This document shows positions 1 through 5,062 of a stretch of 5,062 nucleotides of DNA, in pieces. Position 1 is the stretch's first letter. Every line of letters starts with the position of its first letter. Source of the stretch: Pyrinomonadaceae bacterium. Lineage in GTDB: Bacteria; Acidobacteriota; Blastocatellia; Pyrinomonadales; Pyrinomonadaceae. The stretch spans positions 1 to 5,062 of the forward strand of contig JACCRA010000652.1 in the NCBI GenBank assembly GCA_013813825.1. Direction: 5' to 3'. The notes under the pieces were generated by a model that saw only the letters and a program-made list of their open reading frames with translations, did not search any database and was not told the origin of the DNA. The position numbers were made by a program, and so were the translations under genes.

Positions 1-583
1 GTCTGTAACCCCTCAGTTATGCGCGGAGGACGACGGGAAGCGTGCAAAAGTTGCGGGGCGAAAACTATCTCAATCAGCCTATACATATCAAGGGTTTTCA
101 CGTAACGAGAACAGCGAAAGTGTTAAAGAACCCTTGCCCGACCTGCAATGCTTTAAGGCTCCCCGGGGCCATCGTTTCATCCCCTCGTTCGTAATGATTA
201 GTCCCCACTGCTGAGTTGAAATAATTTTTCCCATTCACCGATGACATGTTTTGTTCTCAGGTGTCATAGGAAGATGAGAGTTATTAGGCGAGGGCTTTTC
301 CACAAGGCGCACACTGCCCGTTGTTAGTTCGATAGGAGGCGCGGGCGGCATCGGTGCCGTTGCGTCTCCGGCTGAAAGTCTCTCCAGCCGGAGATGCCCC
401 ATCTGGCATAACACAGAGCCCGCTATAACTTTTAACAGGCAGAGATGTCGCTATACCCCCTTTCGTGGGCATGATTTCGCGCCCGCGCTGGCCCGCAGCA
501 GGGAATCCGCCGGAGCGGACATCTTCACTTGGTCCACTTTGGTCAGAGGCACAATTAGATGAGACAGCTTGACCATAGCACGT
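1..583. other. Gene-poor stretch with hairpins, no convincing gene
   Basis: I find no reading frame here that resembles a known protein. A frame open from 9 to a double stop at 192-197 could start at GTG 42, 12 bases after GGAGG at 25-29. It would give 50 residues with a CPTC motif, but nothing else supports it. A minus-strand frame of 116 codons (634-284) has an unconvincing composition and overlaps the hairpins at 346-397, so I treat it as chance. Structure seen directly includes those hairpins, a 6-base inverted repeat (ATGACA 241-246, TGTCAT 262-267) and the palindrome CCCCGGGG near 162. The composition is more mixed than in the coding regions to the right, which fits intergenic or decayed sequence. 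Confidence 0.5.
346..397. repeat. Two adjacent hairpins, one with a 13-position stem
   Basis: The larger hairpin pairs 362-374 with 385-397. Twelve of thirteen positions are Watson-Crick and the remaining one is a G-T wobble; the loop is 10 bases (375-384). A smaller hairpin just before it pairs CGGCA (346-350) with TGCCG (355-359) around TCGG. No T-run follows on either strand, so neither resembles an intrinsic terminator. The pair could be a REP-type palindromic element, a structured RNA or a protein-binding site. Function is unknown. Confidence 0.55.
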
Positions 584-685
584 ATGAAGGCGAAGGCGGC
601 GAATGAGGTGACGGTCAAGTTCGTCGCCATCCAAGTCCTGCGTGTTGTCCTTCGCAGGTTAATTCAAGCGCATGCTAGAGGATGA
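584..685 (+). pseudogene. Small overlapping frame, possible 5' part of a frameshifted gene
   Basis: This 33-codon frame starts at ATG 584 and ends at TGA 683-685. It encodes a basic, helix-like peptide (KAANEVTVKFVAIQVLRVVLRRL). It runs into the protein-like frame that begins near 663-672 in a different register. A single-base insertion or deletion around 655-672 would join the two into one continuous helix-then-strand protein. The frame is open back to TGA 560-562. With no homologue in hand this remains a hypothesis; it may equally be a chance frame. Confidence 0.2.
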
Positions 686-905
686 AGCGGCTGCATCCGG
701 CATGGTGCTGAAGGTGAAGGGAGATATTGCCACCGGACAGATAAAGGTTATAATTCCCGTCAATAACAGTGGTTTCAAAATTCCAATCTCTGTGTCGTTC
801 GCCAATCGCACTGAGTTGGTTAAAGAGAAAGAGGTTCGAGGAAACTTCGGCTTCACCTTCGACCTCGATCCGCTCTTCGCCAAGTTTAATCCTTTCGTTC
901 GTTAG
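672..905 (+). CDS. Short beta-rich protein, possibly the 3' remnant of a larger gene
   Basis: The product is 77 residues if started at ATG 672; a second ATG lies at 702. I do not recognise a named family. After an acidic start (LEDEAAA), the sequence alternates hydrophobic and polar residues in a way that suggests several beta strands: VLKVKG, IKVIIPV, FKIPISVSF and GNFGFTFDLD. This looks like real protein and not a shadow frame. No Shine-Dalgarno sequence precedes either start, and the frame is closed by TAA at 660-662. A second frame (584-685) with protein-like content overlaps its 5' end by 14 bases, so the intact gene may have been longer and is now frameshifted. It could be the C-terminal end of a surface or outer-membrane beta protein, but that is a guess from the strand pattern. 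It reads toward the murein hydrolase gene, 159 bases downstream. Confidence 0.45.
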   Translation: MLEDEAAASGMVLKVKGDIATGQIKVIIPVNNSGFKIPISVSFANRTELVKEKEVRGNFGFTFDLDPLFAKFNPFVR

Positions 906-974
906 CAATATCATCAACCGTGAGCGGTGACGACCGCACACAAATGTCTTGTAACTTCCAAGGTTCGATGACGC

Positions 975-1000
975 GGACGGCGTTGGTCTCCGTCCCTTTA
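975..1000 (+). terminator. Weak hairpin with short T-run, possible terminator
   Basis: GGACGG (975-980) pairs with CCGTCC (990-995) around a 9-base loop, and CTTTA follows. It lies about 70 bases after the stop of the 77-residue frame and just before the candidate promoter of the murein hydrolase gene. The T-run is only three bases, so any intrinsic termination would be inefficient. Confidence 0.2.
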
Positions 1001-1008
1001 GACGTGGT

Positions 1009-1036
1009 TTGAATTTGCATCCTCGCGAAAAATAAC
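1009..1036 (+). promoter_or_regulatory. Candidate sigma-70-type promoter of the murein hydrolase gene
   Basis: TTGAAT at 1009-1014 matches the -35 consensus at four of six positions. AATAAC at 1031-1036 matches the -10 consensus at four of six. The spacer is 16 bases. Transcription would start near 1043, leaving a leader of about 22 bases that contains the strong ribosome binding site. The match is moderate and no operator was seen. Confidence 0.28.
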
Positions 1037-1048
1037 CGCCGGTTTGCT

Positions 1049-1056
1049 AAGGAGGA
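1049..1056 (+). promoter_or_regulatory. Strong ribosome binding site that sets the hydrolase start
   Basis: AAGGAGGA is a near-perfect Shine-Dalgarno sequence, with its GGAGG core (1051-1055) nine bases before ATG 1065. The in-frame TTG at 1044 lies upstream of this site and cannot use it, so translation starts at 1065. It is the only strong ribosome binding site seen at a gene start in this window. Confidence 0.85.
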
Positions 1057-1064
1057 ATGTAGGA

Positions 1065-2507
1065 ATGCCTGATAACGAAAGCGGCACAATCACTTTGGTC
1101 AATGTGATCGGCATTGAAAATGTGAGTCAAGGCTTTAAGGATAAAGTGATGCTGATCGCTGCCGACCTCGGCGTCAACCCAAATTTCCTGATGGCGGTGA
1201 TGAGTTTCGAAACCGGAGGCAGGTTCAGCCCGTCGGTGAAAAATCCCGCCAGCAACGCGGTCGGGCTGATTCAGTTTATGCGACCTACTGCTTTAGGTTT
1301 GGGGACGACCCCGCAGGCGTTGGCGGAGATGACGGCTGAGGCGCAACTCGACTTCGTCGCGAAACACTTCAAACCATTCAAGGGTAGGCTCAAGACGCTC
1401 GAAGACACTTACATGGCAGTGCTCCTGCCCGCGGCAGTGGGTAAAGGCAGCGACCACGTGCTGTTCAAAAAACCCTCTTTGCAGTACAAGCAGAACAGCG
1501 GGTTGGACATCAACAAAGACGGGCAGATAACTGTCGGCGAAGCTGCGGATAAGGTGAGAGCCAGGCTCGGCGCGGTGAATGTCGGCACAGGCGAGATTCT
1601 GCGTCGCCGGTCGGAGGGTGCGGAAGTCGAGAGGTTGCAGGAGGAACTGGTCGATATCGGCTACCTTACGCGCGCACAGAAACAGTCGGGTGCCGGCAAG
1701 TTCGGACCGCTGACGGAGGCGGCGCTCAAGAACTTCCAGCGTGACAACCATCTTGATGCGAACGGGACTTACGACGAAGCGGCGCAGGCGGCATTCCGCC
1801 AGTTGAGCGAAGGGGTGAAAATCAACAGCCGGGGCAATGTCGTGCGTGGGTTGCAAGATCGGTTAATCGCAATCGGCAGCATGACCGTAGCGCAGGTGAT
1901 GAGCGGACCGGGAACTTTCGGTCCGCGGACGGACGCCGCGCTGAGGGCATTTCAGCGCAACCACGGCATCGAGCCGACCGGCGTTTTGACAGACGAAACC
2001 TACCAGGCGTTGCTGTTAGCGGCTCCGACGGCGGTGCCCAAAACCGACCTCCTCGACGGCACGAGCATCGAAACGGTCTTGCCTGAGAGAGGCCTCGGCT
2101 ACATTACTTACAACCGCGAACCCGGCGGGAGAGATCAATTCGGACGGGCCTCGACGATTCGCACGGTAGAACGATTGGGTGAAGCATGGGCGAGCAAGCA
2201 TTCGACCCTCCCCATTGCCATCGGAGACATCAGCCGGAGAGGCGGCGGACCTTTCCCGCCGCACAAAACGCACACCGACGGCTGCGACATCGACATCAGA
2301 CCGCTGACGAACAACGGCATCAACGAGCCGACCAACATCGGTGCCACGAACTACTCTCATGCTCGCACGCGAGAGTTGATACTGCTGATCAAAGAGAAAT
2401 TCACTCCCGAGGTCATCTTCTTCAACGACCCGCTGACGATCAAGGAAGGTCTGACGAGACATGCCGGTGGGCATCACAACCACCTGCATATCCGATTCAC
2501 CAATTAG
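1065..2507 (+). CDS. Bifunctional murein hydrolase: lytic transglycosylase, two PG-binding repeats, M74 endopeptidase
   Basis: This 480-residue protein is predicted to cut peptidoglycan in both the glycan strand and the peptide bridge. Residues about 20-170 form a phage-type SLT lytic transglycosylase. The probable catalytic Glu is E49 in MSFETGG, followed by AVGLIQFM (65-72). A canonical EF-hand loop (D148, N150, D152, G153, I155, E159) follows near the end of this domain. Residues 183-247 and 255-319 are tandem PG_binding_1 repeats, each with an FGP-T-AAL--FQR core. Residues 340-478 match the penicillin-insensitive endopeptidase MepA (LAS/M74). HKTHTDGCDID (400-410) aligns with MepA's HASHQTGLDVD, giving zinc ligands H403 and D410. 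HHNHLHIR (470-477) supplies H475. All key catalytic and zinc residues are present. There is no signal peptide or membrane segment, so export would need a holin, an injection machine, cell lysis or a non-classical route. A phage-derived lysin or an antibacterial effector are both possible. The domain calls are firm; the biological role is inferred. Confidence 0.9.
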   Translation: MPDNESGTITLVNVIGIENVSQGFKDKVMLIAADLGVNPNFLMAVMSFETGGRFSPSVKNPASNAVGLIQFMRPTALGLGTTPQALAEMTAEAQLDFVAKHFKPFKGRLKTLEDTYMAVLLPAAVGKGSDHVLFKKPSLQYKQNSGLDINKDGQITVGEAADKVRARLGAVNVGTGEILRRRSEGAEVERLQEELVDIGYLTRAQKQSGAGKFGPLTEAALKNFQRDNHLDANGTYDEAAQAAFRQLSEGVKINSRGNVVRGLQDRLIAIGSMTVAQVMSGPGTFGPRTDAALRAFQRNHGIEPTGVLTDETYQALLLAAPTAVPKTDLLDGTSIETVLPERGLGYITYNREPGGRDQFGRASTIRTVERLGEAWASKHSTLPIAIGDISRRGGGPFPPHKTHTDGCDIDIRPLTNNGINEPTNIGATNYSHARTRELILLIKEKFTPEVIFFNDPLTIKEGLTRHAGGHHNHLHIRFTN

Positions 2508-2564
2508 GCGGCGGAAAGAATCGGAGAGCAGCACGGAGAAGCAGCCGCGCGCAAGCAATCTGGC

Positions 2565-2783
2565 GTGGTCAGCGACAATCTGAACGAAAGCCTTTCGGAA
2601 GGCGTGATCGTGACTTTTGGTGGAGTGCCCGCTCAGAGCGCCGAGGTCGTCAGTGCCACGTCTATTAAAGCGGTGATGCCTCCACACGTGACGGAGGAAC
2701 CTGTCGAACTGGTGGTGAAAAATGCCGATGGCACAAGTGCTGCCGCGCCTGATGGATTTACTTACACGGCGGCTGGCGGCTGA
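2565..2783 (+). CDS. TIG/IPT immunoglobulin-like domain fragment, likely 5'-truncated
   Basis: The 72-residue frame reads as most of a TIG/IPT domain. It shows VTFGGVPAQ near residues 15-23, then VVSATSIKAVMPP, a strand VELVVKNADGTS, and the closing FTY typical of the fold. TIG domains are usually about 80-90 residues and open with a strand and a G-T-V-I-G motif. That part is absent, and the preceding codons do not supply it in any of the three forward frames. GTG 2565 has no Shine-Dalgarno sequence. The frame is the same as that of the murein hydrolase and stays open from the codon after its TAG (2505-2507). The fragment therefore may be a degraded C-terminal adhesion domain of the hydrolase, the remnant of another gene, or a domain made by stop readthrough. 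TIG domains are common in extracellular bacterial proteins and in some phage structural proteins. Independent expression is doubtful. Confidence 0.5.
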   Translation: MVSDNLNESLSEGVIVTFGGVPAQSAEVVSATSIKAVMPPHVTEEPVELVVKNADGTSAAAPDGFTYTAAGG

Positions 2784-2993
2784 GAACACTAAGTTGTGTA
2801 ACATTAGCAGGGCGTGACAGAGCGACGAAGACTTCTTCGCTTTCGACGCGTCCGCCGCCGGATGCTCGCCGCGCGGGCAGTTACTATTTCAGCCCGGACG
2901 ATTGCCCCGTTGTGCCTACCGAATTTTCAAGAACGTGCGCGGCATTCTGCTGCCCTTTCCGCCCTGCACTATGAACTCGCGCGTGGTTAATCG

Positions 2994-2999
2994 TAGAAT
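2994..2999 (+). promoter_or_regulatory. Candidate -10 element for selA, near-leaderless start
   Basis: TAGAAT matches the TATAAT consensus at five of six positions and lies 11 bases before the selA ATG. Transcription would start only a few bases before the start codon, which fits the lack of any Shine-Dalgarno sequence there. The -35 region is poor: ATGAAC at 2971-2976, three of six, at 17-base spacing. The signal is therefore weak. Confidence 0.25.
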
Positions 3000-3010
3000 G
3001 CTCGCGCGTC

Positions 3011-4486
3011 ATGGCAACAGAACAACCGACACTTGACGACCGACGACAAGGGACCAGTTTTTTGCGTGCCCTGCCGTCCGTCAGCGCGCTGCTGCGGACG
3101 GAAGCGGCGCGCACGCTGGCGGCAAACACCGGCGCTGAACGCTTGACGGAAATGGCGCGCGCGGTGCTCCACAAATTGCGCGGCGAGTTGCGGGAGAGTT
3201 TCAACGGCGCGGCCAGCCGCCTCAGCGGCAGCACCGACCGCGACAAACTTTTATCCGAAGCCACCAGCCGGTTGCGCCAAGCGGTCGAGCAAGATAAGCG
3301 GCGCGGGTTGCGGCGCGTGATCAACGCGACGGGCGTTATTCTGCACACGAATCTCGGTCGCGCGCCGCTCTCCGAAGCAGCGCGCCAAGCGGTCGGGCGC
3401 GAAGCCGCCGGCTATTGCACGCTCGAATACGATCTGGAAACTGGCGCGCGTGGGCGGCGCGGGGCGCGCGTCGAAGCATTGCTCGCGGAGTTGACGGGGG
3501 CCGAGTCCGCACTCGTCGTCAACAATTGCGCCGCCGCCGCGCTGCTGACATTGACGGCGTTGGCGCAAGGCGGCGAGACGATTGTTTCGCGGGGCGAGTT
3601 GGTGGAGATCGGCGGCGACTTTCGCGTGCCCGACGTGATGGCGCAGTCGGGCACGCGCATGATCGAGGTCGGCACTACTAATCGCACCAAGCTCTCGGAT
3701 TACGAGCGCGCCGTGAGCGAACAGACGCGGCTCATTCTCCGTGTCCACCCGTCCAACTACCGCATCGTCGGCTTCACGTCCGCGCCCGCGCTCGCGGAGT
3801 TGGCCGCGCTCGCGCGCGATCAAAATTTGACTCTCTACGAGGACGCCGGATCGGGCGCGCTCATTGACTTGAGCGCCTACGGGTTGCGCGACGAACCGTT
3901 AATCCGCGAGTCAATCGAGCGCGGCGCGGACCTCGTCTCTTTCAGCGGCGACAAGCTGCTCGGCGCGACGCAGTCCGGCCTCATCGTCGGTCGCCGCGCG
4001 CTCGTCGAACGCTTGCGCCGGCATCCACTCTACCGCGCACTGCGCGCCGACAAACTCGCCCTCGCCGCCCTCGAAGCCACGCTCGAAGCACACCGCCGCA
4101 ACGCGGCCTTGACCGAAGTTCCCGCGCTTCGGATGCTCGCGCAGAGCCGCGACGACATCGAGCGCCGCGTCCGCGCCTTTGTCCGCCGCGCTCGCACGCG
4201 CCTCAACCGCGACGCATTTCAACTCGCCCGCGCCCCCGGCCACTCGGCCATCGGCGGCGGCTCTGCCCCGACCACGCACCCGCCGACCGTGCTGATAACG
4301 ATCACACACAAACAGCTCTCCGCCACCTCCCTTGAAGCCGCGCTCAGGCAAGCCAACCCGCCGATCATCGCCCGCATCATCGAAGAGAGAGTCGTGCTCG
4401 ATCTCCGCACGGTAGCGAACGAAGAAGAGCCTGAGTTGCTTGGCGCGCTCGTCTGCCTCGCGGCGTTATCCCTTCAGCAAAGTTGA
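3011..4486 (+). CDS. selA: L-seryl-tRNA(Sec) selenium transferase SelA
   Basis: SelA is a cytoplasmic, PLP-dependent fold-type I enzyme. It converts seryl-tRNA(Sec) to selenocysteinyl-tRNA(Sec) using selenophosphate from SelD; SelB then delivers the product at UGA codons. The product here is 491 residues, against 463 in E. coli. An N-terminal helical tRNA-binding region covers about 15-100. The PLP domain begins with RRVINATGVILHTNLGRAPL (101-120), followed by YCTLEYDLETGARGRR (135-150). The cofactor contact D278 lies in YEDAGSG, and the Schiff-base lysine is K315 in FSGDKLLGATQSG. The C-terminal domain ends near 485. E. coli has GGPQ where this protein has GATQ after the lysine motif. ATG 3011 is the only possible start: the frame closes at TGA 2972-2974 with no ATG, GTG or TTG between. 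No selB, selD or selC lies nearby, so this copy stands alone. It is intact, and the identification is secure. Confidence 0.96.
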   Translation: MATEQPTLDDRRQGTSFLRALPSVSALLRTEAARTLAANTGAERLTEMARAVLHKLRGELRESFNGAASRLSGSTDRDKLLSEATSRLRQAVEQDKRRGLRRVINATGVILHTNLGRAPLSEAARQAVGREAAGYCTLEYDLETGARGRRGARVEALLAELTGAESALVVNNCAAAALLTLTALAQGGETIVSRGELVEIGGDFRVPDVMAQSGTRMIEVGTTNRTKLSDYERAVSEQTRLILRVHPSNYRIVGFTSAPALAELAALARDQNLTLYEDAGSGALIDLSAYGLRDEPLIRESIERGADLVSFSGDKLLGATQSGLIVGRRALVERLRRHPLYRALRADKLALAALEATLEAHRRNAALTEVPALRMLAQSRDDIERRVRAFVRRARTRLNRDAFQLARAPGHSAIGGGSAPTTHPPTVLITITHKQLSATSLEAALRQANPPIIARIIEERVVLDLRTVANEEEPELLGALVCLAALSLQQS

Positions 4487-4787
4487 AGCAGCGAGAAGCT
4501 CTAACACTCCGCCGCTGACAGGACTGTCTAACAGCCGCTGAGGATTATCCCTTGATTATTTATTTGGTCGTGTCTCGAACACGACGCTGGTTAACGCGGA
4601 AGCAGCATTGATCAGACTGTAAATAAGGTCAGCATCATTTCGGAGACACCACCGGCTCATTTCTGACTTCACCTCGCTCCGCACGGCCAGTCCGTATTCG
4701 GGAAAGGTAATACTTCTTGAGTGCGTGCCGCCGTTGTTAGGCGCGGGGCGACGTAAAACATGTGCAGTCGAGCCCGGCAGCCCTCGT
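4487..4787. other. Convergent intergenic stretch between selA and the VWFA-related gene
   Basis: This 301-base stretch separates two genes that point toward each other. No reading frame resembles a protein, and no tRNA, including selC, could be folded by eye. It holds a direct repeat of GCCGCTGA (4511-4518 and 4534-4541), a 7-base-pair hairpin at 4567-4585 and an AT-rich patch (4551-4565). A convergent junction should contain terminators, but no hairpin followed by a clear T-run was found on either strand. Termination may be Rho-dependent or use a weaker structure. Confidence 0.6.
4567..4585. repeat. Perfect 7-bp inverted repeat with 5-base loop
   Basis: GTCGTGT (4567-4573) and ACACGAC (4579-4585) are perfect inverted copies around CTCGA. 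The AT-rich run lies on the left side and gives A's, not T's, after the hairpin on the minus strand, so it is not a standard terminator for either gene. On the minus strand it can also be drawn as a 5-bp stem with the loop TTCGAGA, which imitates a tRNA T-arm, but no full tRNA surrounds it. It may be a factor-assisted transcription end for the convergent genes or a protein-binding palindrome. Confidence 0.4.
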
Positions 4788-5062
4788 TTACCTCGCGGTA
4801 GGCGTCTCCTGCATCTTCGGCAGGTAGTAACCCCGGCGCGCGTTAACTACTAGCTTGCGCTGTTTGCCCTGACCGTCGCGCGCTTTAACTTTCACCTCTA
4901 ACTTGTGCATCCGCCCAGCATCCGGCTCGCGCTCTGCCAGCGAAAAACCGAGGTTGTAGCGTGCCATCAGGCTCGTAATGAACCGCTCAAGTCCACTTGC
5001 CAAATCATCAGGCCGTCCGACGCTCACGACCTCGCCGCCTGTCTGCTTGGCTAGGTAATCGG
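4788..5062 (-). CDS. VWFA-related domain protein, C-terminal part, runs off the window
   Basis: The frame is open from the right edge of the window to TAA (4790-4788), giving the last 90 residues of a larger minus-strand gene. The visible sequence starts DYLAKQTGGEVVSVGRPDDL, typical of the end of a von Willebrand factor A fold, where a Gly-Gly turn is followed by a helix (LASGLERFITSLMARY). Next come strands NLGFSL, HKLEVKVKA and KLVVNARRGYYLPK. The Y-lGf, H-l-V-V and ARRGYY-P pattern matches the tail of the VWFA-related proteins known mainly from Acidobacteriota. Those are usually secreted or periplasmic proteins of about 300 residues or more with unknown ligands. The GTG at 5027-5025 is an internal valine and not the start, since the coding signal continues upstream to the edge. 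The signal peptide and metal-binding (MIDAS) region would lie outside this window. The family call is fairly confident; the function is unknown. Confidence 0.8.
   Translation of the reverse strand, partial: DYLAKQTGGEVVSVGRPDDLASGLERFITSLMARYNLGFSLAEREPDAGRMHKLEVKVKARDGQGKQRKLVVNARRGYYLPKMQETPTAR

Noticed and set aside
42..194. Small frame starting at GTG 42 with GGAGG upstream, containing a CPTC motif
   Set aside because: Only 50 codons, a GTG start 12 bases from the GGAGG, and no recognisable fold or context. It is kept as a remark in the 1-583 entry.
284..634. Minus-strand frame of 116 codons in the left region
   Set aside because: Its composition is not protein-like, it crosses the strong hairpins at 346-397, and no ribosome binding site or motif supports it.
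2186..2668. Plus-strand frame of 160 codons overlapping the M74 domain
   Set aside because: The translation is dominated by Arg, His and Gln, typical of an out-of-frame reading of the catalytic domain.
2016..2804. Minus-strand frame of 262 codons opposite the end of the murein hydrolase
   Set aside because: It is antisense to the firmly identified M74 domain and TIG fragment, and its arginine- and serine-rich translation matches no fold. It is a shadow of GC-rich coding DNA.
2826..2839. Hairpin CGAAG/CTTCG after the TIG fragment as a terminator
   Set aside because: The stem is only five pairs and no T-run follows it.
3251..4351. Several frames on both strands inside selA (for example 3823-3251, 4351-3911 and 3415-3681)
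   Set aside because: All lie inside the intact selA gene and have biased, low-information translations.
4545..4630. Possible minus-strand tRNA suggested by a T-arm-like stem-loop with TTCGAGA at 4568-4584
   Set aside because: The flanking sequence gives no consistent D-arm or anticodon arm, and the would-be acceptor stem is only an AT-rich chance match.
4526..4742. Integron attC-like ends GTCTAAC (4526-4532) and GTTAGGC (4736-4742)
   Set aside because: The span of 217 bases is longer than usual attC sites, and the inner sequences do not form the required imperfect palindrome beyond CTAACA/TGTTAG.

Overview
The window looks like chromosomal DNA of a GC-rich soil or environmental bacterium, most likely an Acidobacteriota member. 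The main taxonomic clue is the gene fragment at the right edge. Its C-terminal tail, ending in RRGYYLPK, resembles the VWFA-related proteins that are abundant in that phylum. This placement is inferred from motif memory, not from a search.

Layout from left to right. Bases 1-583 hold no convincing gene, but contain a strong hairpin pair at 346-397. Bases 584-905 carry a short, protein-like, beta-rich reading frame (672-905). A second frame overlaps its 5' end, so this may be a broken or truncated gene. Bases 1065-2507 encode the most interesting product, a 480-residue peptidoglycan-degrading enzyme. It joins a phage-type lytic transglycosylase domain with an EF-hand loop, two peptidoglycan-binding repeats and an MepA-type (M74) zinc endopeptidase. 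It has a very good ribosome binding site and no visible signal peptide. Directly after its amber stop, in the same frame, comes most of a TIG/IPT immunoglobulin-like domain (2565-2783) that lacks its first strands. Bases 3011-4486 encode a complete SelA, the PLP enzyme that makes selenocysteinyl-tRNA. Bases 4487-4787 are non-coding with one hairpin. Bases 4788-5062 are the 3' end of the VWFA-related gene on the minus strand, converging on selA.

The genes do not form one pathway. selA implies a selenocysteine system elsewhere in the genome, since no selB, selD or selC is visible here. The murein hydrolase with its TIG fragment looks like an accessory lysis or cell-wall-attack module. The selA gene is visibly richer in GC than the left third of the window, which has a more mixed, decayed look. 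No CRISPR array, tRNA, rRNA, transposase or complete mobile element was recognised.
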